Assembly (NCBI GenBank): GCA_012270305.1
Contig: JAAXIO010000021.1
Location: forward strand, 1-40,869
Source of the DNA: Candidatus Saccharimonadota bacterium
Lineage (GTDB): Bacteria; Patescibacteriota; Saccharimonadia; Saccharimonadales; Saccharimonadaceae
Direction: 5' to 3'
DNA: 40,869 nt
Program-made: the position numbers and the translations under genes
Part shown: piece by piece, positions 29,890 to 37,473 of the stretch
How the letters are laid out: every line of letters begins with the position of its first letter
Numbering within the stretch: position 1 is the first letter of the stretch
The notes under the pieces: generated by a model
Seen by the model: only the letters and a program-made list of their open reading frames with translations
Databases searched by the model: none
What the model was told of the DNA's origin: nothing

Positions 29890-30125
29890 TGAAATACTTG
29901 GCCTATCCAGTAGGCAAAAGTCTTGGTGAAACATTGTTCACTTTAATCGTATTACCCCAAATTCTTATAATAAAATTAAGGGAGTACGCGCATGGGAAGG
30001 CAACTGTCCATAACGGAAGGTTATGGGCTGTATATTCGAGACTTCATCGCTTTCAAAGGCCAATCGGCCAAAACTCAGGAAGCGTATACTTACGCTGGGC
30101 GCGAGTTAGTGAGGCGATTCGGTGA
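29886..30125 (+). CDS. Small membrane-type ORF overlapping the integrase start (doubtful)
   Basis: 79 residues; the ATG overlaps the previous TGA in ATGA form. The first 30 residues contain one hydrophobic helix (GETLFTLIVLPQILIIKL), which lies entirely before the integrase. The last 40 residues are the integrase gene read in another frame. A coupling ORF leading into the integrase is plausible; an independent role is unproven. Confidence 0.35.
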   Translation: MMKYLAYPVGKSLGETLFTLIVLPQILIIKLREYAHGKATVHNGRLWAVYSRLHRFQRPIGQNSGSVYLRWARVSEAIR

Positions 30126-30873
30126 GATTGATATTTGCTCACTCACCTTTGATGATGTGCGCGATTGGAAATTGTGGCTTGATAAAGGCAGATCACCAAA
30201 CACGGTTAGAAACTACATTGTCTGTTTGCGCGTAGTCTTAAAGTTTTTGAGGCAACGCGGATACGAGGTAATGAACCCAGATGATATACCTGTACCTAAG
30301 CGAGAAATTAAGCAGGTTGAATACTTAACAGAAATTGAAATGGAAAACCTATTCAACGAGGTTAAGCGCAAAACACGCGGTTACTCCAATCTTGCCCGCA
30401 CTAGAAACCTAGCTATTATGAAAACCCTCTACGCTACTGGGCTACGCAATAGCGAACTATGCTCACTAGACAGGAATACTATTAAAGAAAATACCTTCAC
30501 TGTTATTGGTAAAGGCAACAAACCCCGCATTTGCTTCATAGATGATGAAAGCCTTGATTGTGTAAAAGATTACTTGAGCCTACGAGATGATAAAAACCCC
30601 GCCCTATTCCTGACCCTAGGCGGTAAAAGGATGAAGCCTGGTGATGTACGCCGTATGTTTGAGATTATTCGCAACCGATCTAGTGATTTTGATTTTATTC
30701 ACCCCCACACCATACGCCACTCATACGCAACCAAGATGCTCAACCGCCGTGTAGATATTCGCTACATCAAGGAATTTATGGGCCACGCCAACCTAGATAC
30801 CACCAACCTATACACTCACGTTACTAACCCTGATTTAAAAGAAATATACCTAAATGCTCACAAACTAGCGTAA
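29992..30873 (+). CDS. int: Tyrosine recombinase (phage integrase)
   Basis: 293 residues, ATG 29992 behind AAGGGAG. The N-terminal SAM-like core-binding domain (AYTYAGRELVRRFGEI, RSPNTVRNYIVCLRVVLKFL) precedes the catalytic domain with R152 (ATGLRNSELC), Lys in GKGNK (about 174), H239 and R242 (HPHTIRHSYAT), H265 (FMGHANLDTT) and nucleophile Y274 (NLYTHV). Length is XerC/D-like and there is no arm-binding domain at the N-terminus, unlike many prophage integrases. It reads towards the tRNA-like element at 30973 just outside the gene, the typical int-att arrangement. Alternative: a chromosomal Xer paralogue. Confidence 0.92.
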   Translation: MGRQLSITEGYGLYIRDFIAFKGQSAKTQEAYTYAGRELVRRFGEIDICSLTFDDVRDWKLWLDKGRSPNTVRNYIVCLRVVLKFLRQRGYEVMNPDDIPVPKREIKQVEYLTEIEMENLFNEVKRKTRGYSNLARTRNLAIMKTLYATGLRNSELCSLDRNTIKENTFTVIGKGNKPRICFIDDESLDCVKDYLSLRDDKNPALFLTLGGKRMKPGDVRRMFEIIRNRSSDFDFIHPHTIRHSYATKMLNRRVDIRYIKEFMGHANLDTTNLYTHVTNPDLKEIYLNAHKLA

Positions 30874-30878
30874 ACGTG

Positions 30879-30907
30879 TTGACAACTTACAAATTCTTTG
30901 CTATGCT
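30879..30907 (+). promoter_or_regulatory. Consensus promoter (TTGACA-17-TATGCT)
   Basis: TTGACA 30879-30884, spacer exactly 17, TATGCT 30902-30907, right after the integrase stop. Predicted start about 30914. Drives a 300-nt non-coding stretch that contains the tRNA-like element and ends at the terminator at 31197. Confidence 0.75.
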
Positions 30908-30972
30908 AAGAGTAGTTTTAAAGGAAACTTTACAATTTGGTAAACTTTATCGGCGGAATAGCCGATGTATGA

Positions 30973-31036
30973 GCGGGCTAAGACAGCTTCCTTGCCATGG
31001 AAGAGGCCAGGAGTTAGAGTCTCCTAACCCGCACCA
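30973..31036 (+). tRNA. D-armless tRNA-Gly(GCC)-like element; probable attR
   Basis: 64 nt ending in an encoded CCA. Acceptor GCGGGCT/AACCCGC (six of seven paired), anticodon arm CTTCC-TTGCCAT-GGAAG with T33 and anticodon GCC (30994-30996), variable AGGCC, T-arm AGGAG-TTAGAGT-CTCCT. Only seven bases (AAGACAG) stand where a D-arm should be, and the T-loop has A in place of invariant C56, whose partner G19 would be in the missing D-loop. Either the 3' remnant of a tRNA-Gly gene at the right attachment site, with phage DNA supplying the 5' part, or a transcribed tRNA mimic. Not expected to be a normal tRNA. Confidence 0.55.
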
Positions 31037-31073
31037 TTGAAACTGCCGGACCATTTGGTTCGGTATTTTCAAT
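31036..31073 (+). terminator. Long hairpin after the tRNA-like element
   Basis: About 16 pairs: 9-bp inner stem 31044-31052/31057-31065 with a 4-nt loop, extended by TTGAAA/TTTTCAA-type pairing. Only a short T-run, so it may be a processing or termination signal. Confidence 0.5.
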
Positions 31074-31120
31074 TCTGGCTGTTGTGACTATCAACTTCTG
31101 GCCTCGTAAAATAAATAATA

Positions 31121-31188
31121 GCCAGGAGTAACTCTTGCGCCAGCCCTTCTGGCTGGGTCAAGAGTCTAGAAGTTTCTAACTCGCACCA
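31121..31188 (+). repeat. Second tRNA-3'-end-like element (degenerate copy)
   Basis: Shares GCCAGGAGT and the ending CTAACyCGCACCAT with the element at 30973. Between them lies a long hairpin (31131-31137/31159-31165 enclosing 31140-31144/31152-31156). The putative T-loop again carries TAGA at positions 55-58. No 5' acceptor half is present. Reads like a decayed second att copy or tRNA relic. Confidence 0.45.
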
Positions 31189-31196
31189 TATAAAAC

Positions 31197-31219
31197 ACAG
31201 CTTAACTGAGCTGTTTTTT
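31197..31219 (+). terminator. Bidirectional terminator between att region and RAYT gene
   Basis: ACAGCT/AGCTGT stem (31197-31202/31209-31214), 6-nt loop, six T. Serves the upstream non-coding transcript; on the minus strand it lies just after the RAYT stop codon. Confidence 0.75.
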
Positions 31220-31835
31220 ATTTGATTTCGTTGGCGAGTTCATCCTTGATATCTTTTAGCGATTCTTTGTAGCCGACGTAATCATTCAAAAAATCAGCGT
31301 ATTTTGGTAGCGAACCAAATAGCTCTATTACCGGTGCAGGCTGCAGCCACTCGGGCGCGCCTAAATAATACGAGTGAATACTTGAATGTGGGTATGCCAT
31401 CCAGTCTTTAGGATTTAAATGAATATACCGGCTAATATGAAGCAGGTATTCATCTGACGATATACGCGAAGCCTTGTACCTAGTTTCAAATAACGCACCA
31501 GAAAGCCCATACTTTTTATTAAAATACATACTATAGCTTGTCATAATGCTTCGCATTAGCTGACTCATTGCACCATCTGTTTTTTGGTAAAGCAATAAAT
31601 GAAAGTGATTACTCATTAAGCAGTAGCACAGTAATAGTATGTGTTCGTGTAAATGTGAATAGACTCTACCGGTTACATTAACAGCAGGATCGTTCGAAAG
31701 GTGGCGTGCAAAAAGTGATAAGAAATACTCATAATCATCGCTATCACGAAATATTTTTTGTTTGCCGTGCCCACGAGCATATACATGGTAATAACTGTTA
31801 GGCACATCCACTTTAATCACATTTCGGCTAGGCAT
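31218..31835 (-). CDS. RAYT / Y1 transposase (REP-associated tyrosine transposase)
   Basis: 205 residues. N-terminal NSYYHVYARGHGKQKIF (the family's YHVxxRG start) and the HUH metal site in YCLMSNHFHLLLY. A Tyr-rich helix SYSMYFNKKYGLSG holds the likely nucleophile, and FETRYKASRI, HLNPKDW follow. Such single-domain HUH enzymes nick single-stranded DNA at REP-type hairpins. The gene begins the chromosomal side of the attachment region; a fragment of a second copy exists at 38010-38104. A small hairpin (AAAGTAT/ATACTTT) lies just upstream of the start. Confidence 0.88.
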   Translation of the reverse strand: MPSRNVIKVDVPNSYYHVYARGHGKQKIFRDSDDYEYFLSLFARHLSNDPAVNVTGRVYSHLHEHILLLCYCLMSNHFHLLLYQKTDGAMSQLMRSIMTSYSMYFNKKYGLSGALFETRYKASRISSDEYLLHISRYIHLNPKDWMAYPHSSIHSYYLGAPEWLQPAPVIELFGSLPKYADFLNDYVGYKESLKDIKDELANEIK

Positions 31836-31931
31836 AAAGTATTTATACCATACTTTTATTTGTTTAAGGGTCCGTCCTTTAAAGCCATGACGGCAAAGAA
31901 CATGAGTGGCGATTAAGGCAAACTAAGTAGC

Positions 31932-32834
31932 ATGAGCAATCCGACTATATTTTTTGAGATGCCAGGCATTGCTTATAACAGTGAAGAGCAATCCTATGAT
32001 ATTCATCCGTTTCACGACTCAATAATCGTAAGGGGTAAGATATTCTCATCTAAAAAAGGTTTCGGGTATGGTGAGTTCGGCAATGTAGCTGTCGTGTTAG
32101 AACTAAGTTCGAAGCTGGACGAAAAGAACACTTACAAAACCATTGAGCGATTGAAGAACTTGATAGGCTTAGCATTCGGCTTAAAGCCGCAGGAACAAAG
32201 ATGGTCAGACGAACAGGGAACGATAGAAGAGATTATTGAGCGAAATAAAGCGAACAAGTTTTATGATAAAGACATTAGAATGGGTGGTCAGCTAGATTGG
32301 GAATCTCCTAGGCGTGTAATGGCTTACACTAACTTAGTCGATTTACTAGATTCAGGGCAAAGGAAGAAGTTTTGGCAAGCCTTACAAACGTATAACTATG
32401 CAAGAGAAATTGCACATCTGCCGAACCCTCAGTACAGGTACACACTGTATATGTCTTTGCACCTTGCTTCAATCGACCAACTCGCCCCTAACCCAAAGAA
32501 CCTTCATGATAAGAAAACGAAACTCGTTTGTCCAGTTTGTGGGGAAGTAGGTTTTGCTCACACCTCTAGTCATCGTGACGAGATAATCAAAATGATAGAT
32601 GAATTAGTAGACTACCAGAAAGAAGACTGGAAGGAGCTAGCAAAAAGACTTTTCCATCCCGTAAGGGCTAACTTTGTGCCCGAGGGGCACATTGCTGGCT
32701 CAGAAGACATTGGAGGCTTTATTGCTCTATGGATGGAAGCAAAAGAGCTTATGGAAGATGACCATAACCTTATGATTTTGAATAAAATGTTGTTAGAAAA
32801 GTTCCTTCAACAGACTCAGAATGTTAAGAATTGA
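31932..32834 (+). CDS. Hypothetical protein, possible HEPN-like domain with zinc motif
   Basis: 300 residues, no strong ribosome site. The C-terminal half is helical with RYTLYMSLHLASIDQL, a Cx2C...H...H site (CPVCGEVGFAHTSSHRDE) and KRLFHPVRANFVPEGHIAGS. The last resembles the end of ApeA-type HEPN domains (RxxFVHEG), except that the usual His of R-x4-H is Pro here. The N-terminal half (residues 1-110) is beta-rich. Could be a defence or RNA-binding protein, but I cannot make the call firmly. It neighbours a transposase, which fits an accessory origin. Confidence 0.5.
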   Translation: MSNPTIFFEMPGIAYNSEEQSYDIHPFHDSIIVRGKIFSSKKGFGYGEFGNVAVVLELSSKLDEKNTYKTIERLKNLIGLAFGLKPQEQRWSDEQGTIEEIIERNKANKFYDKDIRMGGQLDWESPRRVMAYTNLVDLLDSGQRKKFWQALQTYNYAREIAHLPNPQYRYTLYMSLHLASIDQLAPNPKNLHDKKTKLVCPVCGEVGFAHTSSHRDEIIKMIDELVDYQKEDWKELAKRLFHPVRANFVPEGHIAGSEDIGGFIALWMEAKELMEDDHNLMILNKMLLEKFLQQTQNVKN

Positions 32835-32846
32835 TTAGAAAGGTTA

Positions 32847-33173
32847 TTAGTGCGTAGCGCCGCTACCTAACTCAATCATCAATACACCACCAATAACTAC
32901 AAGAATACCAATCGACATAACTAGCGTTAGATGTTCTTTGAATAAAACTTTACTTAGAATAGCGGTGAGTGCAACACCTGATGCTGCCCAGATACCATAG
33001 GCAACGCCTAGCGCCATTCCACTAGATAGTGTGAATATGAGCATAGTAAATGCAACAATATATCCTACTGCAACGGCAATCCACCAACGTCGTCTACCTG
33101 TACTTGCCATGCGTAGCGAGAGTGCTGCTGAAACTTCAAAAATGATTGCACCTATAAGAAATAACCAGCTCAT
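32847..33173 (-). CDS. SMR-family efflux protein, second subunit
   Basis: 108 residues, four membrane helices. Conserved Glu13 in the first helix (LIGAIIFEVSAALSLR), the AYGIWAASGVALTAIL segment in helix 3, and LTLVMSIGILVVIGGVLMIE in helix 4. Small multidrug resistance proteins work as dimers exchanging protons for cationic drugs. It overlaps its neighbour by one base; the pair probably forms a heterodimer such as EbrAB or YkkCD. Confidence 0.9.
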   Translation of the reverse strand: MSWLFLIGAIIFEVSAALSLRMASTGRRRWWIAVAVGYIVAFTMLIFTLSSGMALGVAYGIWAASGVALTAILSKVLFKEHLTLVMSIGILVVIGGVLMIELGSGATH

Positions 33174-33520
33174 TATGCGTTCCTCTTTTCTTTTTTATTT
33201 GCAGCTTGAGAACCTAGCTCAATCATAAGTACTCCAATTATGATGACTATAATTCCTATTATCATGATTGCCGTTAAAGGTTCTTTGAATATAAGGTTCG
33301 ATAAAACGGCAGTCAAGGCAACACCGCTAGCACCCCATATACCATAAGCCACCCCAAGAGCCATGCCCATTTTTAATGCTTTTGTTAAGAAAATGAATGC
33401 AGCTGCATAGCCCACTGCAACAATAATGTAGAAGAGTGGATTTTCCATTCCTGCCTTTAATGAAAGCGTAGCTGCAACTTCTGATACGATAGCGCCTACT
33501 AAAAATATCCATTGTTTCAT
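33173..33520 (-). CDS. SMR-family efflux protein, first subunit
   Basis: 115 residues, four membrane helices, Glu14 (VGAIVSEVAATLSLK), AYGIWGASGVALTAVL and a Lys-rich C-terminus (ANKKEKRNA). About half identical by eye to the second subunit, so an ancient duplication. Its start overlaps the TetR stop by 4 nt, making a regulator-pump operon. Confidence 0.9.
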   Translation of the reverse strand: MKQWIFLVGAIVSEVAATLSLKAGMENPLFYIIVAVGYAAAFIFLTKALKMGMALGVAYGIWGASGVALTAVLSNLIFKEPLTAIMIIGIIVIIIGVLMIELGSQAANKKEKRNA

Positions 33521-34041
33521 TTGGTTACTCCTTTGTTCAGTATTTCTTCTGAAAATAATATGATTGATTGTCGTTCGGTTTTGCTTACTGTTAGCATGCC
33601 TAGACCCCTATCGAACCACGCACCATCGGCAATAAGTCGTACTGTCGTCAAGGCGCTTTTTCTACCAACGTCCTTAATATCATTGAAACTAACCCAGTTG
33701 TCTATCAGCTCAGCCCACCTTTGACATAACTCATCTTTCAACTTATAGTCAGCCATGAAAGCAAAATCAGATGAATCAATTTCGTCAGAGAGTGCATAAC
33801 TCAAATAAGTCATCATTCTTTCTTCGGGGCTGGGTTTAGTAGGGGCTTCTTCGAGCATAGTTCGCCATCTTTCAGCTACGTCGTCTATAAGACCTAGCAT
33901 AAGTGCTTTTTTTGTTGGGTAATGATGTACTAAGCCTGCTTTTGTTAAGCCTATACTGCGAGCAACGGAATCTAATGATACAGATTTACCATTTTTCATC
34001 AGTTCCTGAGCGGCGACCATAATGTCATTTTTTTGAATCAT
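33517..34041 (-). CDS. TetR-family repressor of the SMR pair
   Basis: 174 residues. N-terminal helix-turn-helix: AAQELMKNGKSVSLDSVARS, IGLTKAGLVHHYPTKKALML (TetR recognition helix pattern). The C-terminal ligand domain is shortish and carries FAFMADYKLKDELCQRWAEL. It is first in the operon and has an inverted repeat immediately upstream, so autoregulation by a cationic drug is likely. Confidence 0.88.
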   Translation of the reverse strand: MIQKNDIMVAAQELMKNGKSVSLDSVARSIGLTKAGLVHHYPTKKALMLGLIDDVAERWRTMLEEAPTKPSPEERMMTYLSYALSDEIDSSDFAFMADYKLKDELCQRWAELIDNWVSFNDIKDVGRKSALTTVRLIADGAWFDRGLGMLTVSKTERQSIILFSEEILNKGVTK

Positions 34042-34043
34042 AA

Positions 34044-34065
34044 TACCATCCTACCGTATGGTAGG
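34044..34065 (-). promoter_or_regulatory. Probable TetR operator
   Basis: Inverted repeat CCTACC-GTAT-GGTAGG at 34050-34065, with a second overlapping pair TACCAT/ATGGTA at 34044-34049/34058-34063, 9 bases upstream of the repressor start on the minus strand. Confidence 0.65.
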
Positions 34066-34161
34066 TTATTAATCAATATAATTTTAGTATCAATAAATAA
34101 TTAAGTTAGCTTTAGTCTCGTTTTGCTCACTAACTATTGGACTTGAGACAGTCCCTTCTAT

Positions 34162-34204
34162 GATAGCCTGAAAAAGTTTAAGTAGATTCTGTTCGGCTGC
34201 ACCA
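34162..34204 (+). repeat. 43-nt repeat, copy A (ends in TGCACCA)
   Basis: 36 of 43 positions match the copy at 37938-37980. It ends like a tRNA 3' end (CACCA) but no tRNA body can be built. Flanks, with copy B, the serine-recombinase remnant and MmpL/ArsR genes. Confidence 0.65.
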
Positions 34205-34218
34205 AATGTTTGAATTAT

Positions 34219-34240
34219 GAGCCGCAAGGCTCTTTTTCTT
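34219..34240 (+). terminator. Terminator after repeat A
   Basis: GAGCC-GCAA-GGCTC (34219-34232) followed by TTTTTCTT. Lies just past the repeat, as at the other CACCA-ended elements. Confidence 0.7.
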
Positions 34241-34256
34241 TGCCTCAACGATGGAC

Positions 34257-34568
34257 TTAAAGGGGGTCGTTCAGTATGTAAGACAACTTCTTGTCCTTTA
34301 GTTCAATGTTTGAAAGTACGTATTCTAGCAACTTCTGTCTTAGCCCCTCATCGCTCTCGTTGAACAGTTGTTCAGACCGTTGAGCCAAGTCTAACAGATA
34401 GGAAGCTGGAACTTGAATGGCTTTATTGTCGATTGTTAGCAAATTTAGGCGGTCATTCAGCTCCTGCTGTTTCTTTTCTAGCTCAGTTGCAATTTCATCG
34501 TGGAATGTCTGTGTAATCCCCCGTATAAGCGATAGAATCCGATCATAAAAAGCATTTTCTCTGCCTCT
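34257..34568 (-). pseudogene. Serine recombinase, C-terminal remnant
   Basis: About 103 codons open on the minus strand, bounded upstream by an in-frame TAA (34569-34571). The residues (FYDRILSLIRGITQTFHDEI, a coiled region, then LEYVLSNIELKDKKLSYILN) match the C-terminal end of large serine recombinases, where the xLSNxxLxDxKLxY ending is typical. The catalytic resolvase domain and the zinc ribbon upstream are gone. Evidence for a decayed integrative element. Confidence 0.7.
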
Positions 34569-34682
34569 TTAAGTCAATACGAGCCCAGGTAATTATTCTT
34601 ATCCTTATGTTTTGCACTGGGCGCTCGTTACTGTATGATGAATGGTATACGTTGAAAAAATTAAACCATTAAAAAGGAACTT

Positions 34683-36947
34683 ATGGCTAACTTTATAAAA
34701 AGACTTGGATTATTTTCATTCAAACATAAGTGGTTGACGCTTAGCGCATGGCTCATTTTAGTTTCTGCGGTGATAGGACTCATGCTAGCTTTTCAGCAGC
34801 CTGCATCGAACAATATCTCCATTCCTGGTACCGAAGCACAAACAACAATAGAAAAAGCCGAAAAACTGTTTCCTAATGCGGGCGGTGGAATGGGTAGGAT
34901 TGTTTTTGAAGTCCCAGCTGGAAAAACAATAGACGACTATAAGGCTGCTATAAATCAGACGCTTGCTGAAGCTGCTAAAGCAAAAGACGTTGAGCAAGTC
35001 ATCAGTCCATTCGTCTTCGATGAAGCTGTGTCGGAGGACAGACGAATAGCCTTTGCTCAGTTGCAATTGAGTGTTAGCCGCAATTACATAACTTATCAAA
35101 ATGCCGAGGAAGTAGAATCATCACTTAGTTCAGCCCGGGCAGCGGGTGTTACCACGGAAGCAGGCGGGGACATAGTGCGGCTGGCTCCAGAAGAAATACT
35201 CGGTATAGGTGAAGTAATTGGCGTGCTCGTTGCCGCTATCGTCCTGATTGTCATGTTCAAAACAGTGTTTGCGGCAGGTGTACCGCTCATGGTTGCTATT
35301 TTTTCACTTGCAGTCGGGGTTGGTTCAGTATTCGCTCTGAGCGGCTTAGTCGAAATAAACGCTACGACCCCAGTACTGGCGGTAATGCTAGGTTTGGCTG
35401 TAGGCATAGATTATTCCCTCTTTATTTTGTCACGCTATAGAAACTACGTTCTTGAAGGTGATGATTTTGAAACGGCGATAGCCAGTGCAGTTGGAACTGC
35501 TGGTAATGCCGTGGTATTCGCAGCATTAACGGTAGTTATTGCCCTGTCGGCGTTGTCTGTCATACAGATACCGCTACTGACAACAATGGGGTTAGCTGCT
35601 GCTGGAACGGTTGCTATTGCGGCAGTCGCAGCCATCACGCTACTTCCAGCGTTTGCCGGGATTATCGGCGGGCGTATCCTTTCTAGAAAACAACGTGCTT
35701 CGTATCATGCGTCAAAAGTGCACCATGAGCTTCATATTAGCCACTCCTCTGCCTGGTATAAGCTCGGTAACTTTATCAGCCGTAAGCCTCTGCCAATAAT
35801 TATCGGGGCAGTTATACTTCTCGTGGCGCTCACCTACCCTGTTACCGATTTGCGTCTCGGTTTACCGACTGACGAGTATGCGGCTTCAGACACGACACAG
35901 CGAAAGGCCTATGACATACTTAGCCGAGGCTTTGGGGAGGGGTTCAACGGTCCTCTGATTGTGCTTGCCGAGAATATAGAAACTCCCTCGTCTCAGGAAA
36001 TTGAACAAACGAAGCTAGCACTTATGTCTGGACAGTTAAAACTACCACCGGCAGCTCAGCAAATGACCGCAGGGAGCATGCAAGATCCTGACGCTGCTGC
36101 TCGACTTATTGCAAGCTATAGCAAAGTTCAGCAAATTGCTGCCCAATTAGGTAAACAGTCAGGCGTAGCTCGGGCTATCCCTGCTTCTGTAGCGCCAAGC
36201 GGCAAAGAGGCGCTTATCCAAGTTATACCGACGAGCGGTCCATCGGACGAGGCTACGGTTGATTTGATTAAACAGTTGAGAAACGATGACAATGTTTTGA
36301 ATGGTAGTGAGATAGAACTTTCTGTAACTGGAACAACTGCCATCCAGACGGATATTGACCAGAAAATGCTTGAAGCCCTTCCGCCATACTTAGGCATTAC
36401 CGTCGGTCTATCTTTCCTCATACTTTTGGTGGCATTTCGTTCTATACTCGTTCCGCTCAAAGCAACAATCGGCTTCTTACTTTCAGTCGGTGCTATGTTC
36501 GGGGCGCTAGTCGTTATGTTCCAATGGGGTGCATTCGGTTTGTTCGACCCGACGCCTATCATTAGCTTCTTACCAATCATTGGACTTGGTATACTTTTTG
36601 GTCTAGCCATGGACTATGAGTTCTTCATGAACTCAAGTATTCGTGAATCATATGTACACAACCGCAATGCAAAACAATCTGTAAATGATGGCTTTTCACT
36701 CGGAGCCAAGGTTGTCACGGCAGCAGCTATCATTATGGTATCCGTTTTTGGCGGTTTCATGTTCAGCCACGACGACATCATCAAGCAGGTTGGATTCGGG
36801 CTGGCATTCGGTATACTCGTAGATGCATTCCTTGTGAGGATGATTATCGGACCGGCAGTACTATCAATGATAGGCGATAAAGCCTGGTATCTGCCGAGGT
36901 GGCTCAGCAGAATTATCCCTCGTATCTCGATTGAGGGTAAAGAATAG
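34683..36947 (+). CDS. MmpL-type RND-superfamily membrane transporter
   Basis: 754 residues behind AAAAGGAACTT. Twelve membrane segments in two halves, one N-terminal helix then an extracellular loop, then a five-helix bundle with the MMPL signature GLAVGIDYSLFILSRYRNY. The duplicated half has GLAMDYEFFMNSSIRESYVH. Proton-driven exporters of lipids or drugs. It appears co-transcribed with the ArsR gene 9 nt downstream. Lies inside the segment bounded by the 43-nt repeats, so it may be acquired cargo. Confidence 0.92.
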   Translation: MANFIKRLGLFSFKHKWLTLSAWLILVSAVIGLMLAFQQPASNNISIPGTEAQTTIEKAEKLFPNAGGGMGRIVFEVPAGKTIDDYKAAINQTLAEAAKAKDVEQVISPFVFDEAVSEDRRIAFAQLQLSVSRNYITYQNAEEVESSLSSARAAGVTTEAGGDIVRLAPEEILGIGEVIGVLVAAIVLIVMFKTVFAAGVPLMVAIFSLAVGVGSVFALSGLVEINATTPVLAVMLGLAVGIDYSLFILSRYRNYVLEGDDFETAIASAVGTAGNAVVFAALTVVIALSALSVIQIPLLTTMGLAAAGTVAIAAVAAITLLPAFAGIIGGRILSRKQRASYHASKVHHELHISHSSAWYKLGNFISRKPLPIIIGAVILLVALTYPVTDLRLGLPTDEYAASDTTQRKAYDILSRGFGEGFNGPLIVLAENIETPSSQEIEQTKLALMSGQLKLPPAAQQMTAGSMQDPDAAARLIASYSKVQQIAAQLGKQSGVARAIPASVAPSGKEALIQVIPTSGPSDEATVDLIKQLRNDDNVLNGSEIELSVTGTTAIQTDIDQKMLEALPPYLGITVGLSFLILLVAFRSILVPLKATIGFLLSVGAMFGALVVMFQWGAFGLFDPTPIISFLPIIGLGILFGLAMDYEFFMNSSIRESYVHNRNAKQSVNDGFSLGAKVVTAAAIIMVSVFGGFMFSHDDIIKQVGFGLAFGILVDAFLVRMIIGPAVLSMIGDKAWYLPRWLSRIIPRISIEGKE

Positions 36948-36956
36948 GAAAAATAC

Positions 36957-37253
36957 GTGGACCCGAAAAGTAATTTCGAGGCGTGCTTACCTATATTCAA
37001 TGCTCTTGGCAGCACGACCAGGCAAAAGATCCTGTTTGCTATTAACGAAGAGGATAACCTCAGTGTGCTGAGTATTGCGAAACGAATTAACCTTTCTCGA
37101 CCAACCGTCTCGCATCATCTTGGTATATTGCAAGAAGCGGGAATTGTTAGTCATCACAAGGTAGGTACAGAACGCATTTATTTCTTTTCATTCGAGGACG
37201 CTTTGCAGAAAATGTCGAAGCTCATCCACTCGGTCAATGCCAATAAGCAATAA
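36957..37253 (+). CDS. ArsR-family winged-helix regulator
   Basis: 98 residues from GTG 36957, AGGAAAAA upstream. Canonical fold: IFNALGSTTRQKILFAINEE, LSVLSIAKRINLSRPTVSHH, LGILQEAGIVSHHKVGTERI. It lacks the Cys metal-binding motif of the metal-sensing members, so the signal is not obviously a metal. Overlap-level spacing with the MmpL gene suggests it controls that transporter. Confidence 0.88.
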   Translation: MDPKSNFEACLPIFNALGSTTRQKILFAINEEDNLSVLSIAKRINLSRPTVSHHLGILQEAGIVSHHKVGTERIYFFSFEDALQKMSKLIHSVNANKQ

Positions 37254-37443
37254 ACTACTGCATATCAAGTCTTCTAATGCTTAAGTATAAAATAGGCATT
37301 GCTGCCTAATGGTTTGAAACTCTGAGCGTTTTATATCAAATTGTCTGCAAGTCTGAATTGTTCGGCCAGGTGTTTTAGCTTATAATCCTCTTGAGCAAGC
37401 GTAGCTGTCGTTTGAAATGCGTCAACTATGTTGCACCATTTAC

Positions 37444-37466
37444 AAATACCATTATTTATGGTATTT
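37444..37466 (+). promoter_or_regulatory. Inverted repeat in the leader of the next gene
   Basis: AAATACCAT/ATGGTATTT, 9-bp arms with a 5-nt centre, ending 7 bases before the ATG at 37474. Could be a regulator operator or an RNA hairpin covering the ribosome site. Confidence 0.5.
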
Positions 37467-37473
37467 TATTTTT

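Noticed and set aside
29992-30873. Recombinase as the housekeeping XerC/D of the host
   Set aside because: Kept as an alternative only: it sits in the phage operon direction right after phage replication genes and beside a tRNA-like att sequence, which favours a phage integrase.
30914-31190. tmRNA gene
   Set aside because: Has a CCA-ended tRNA-like part but no matching 5' acceptor segment, no tag reading frame ending in Ala-Ala-stop, and is too short.
34785-36610. Minus-strand ORFs opposite the MmpL gene
   Set aside because: Low-complexity Ala/Ile/Pro strings with no ribosome sites; shadows of the transporter.
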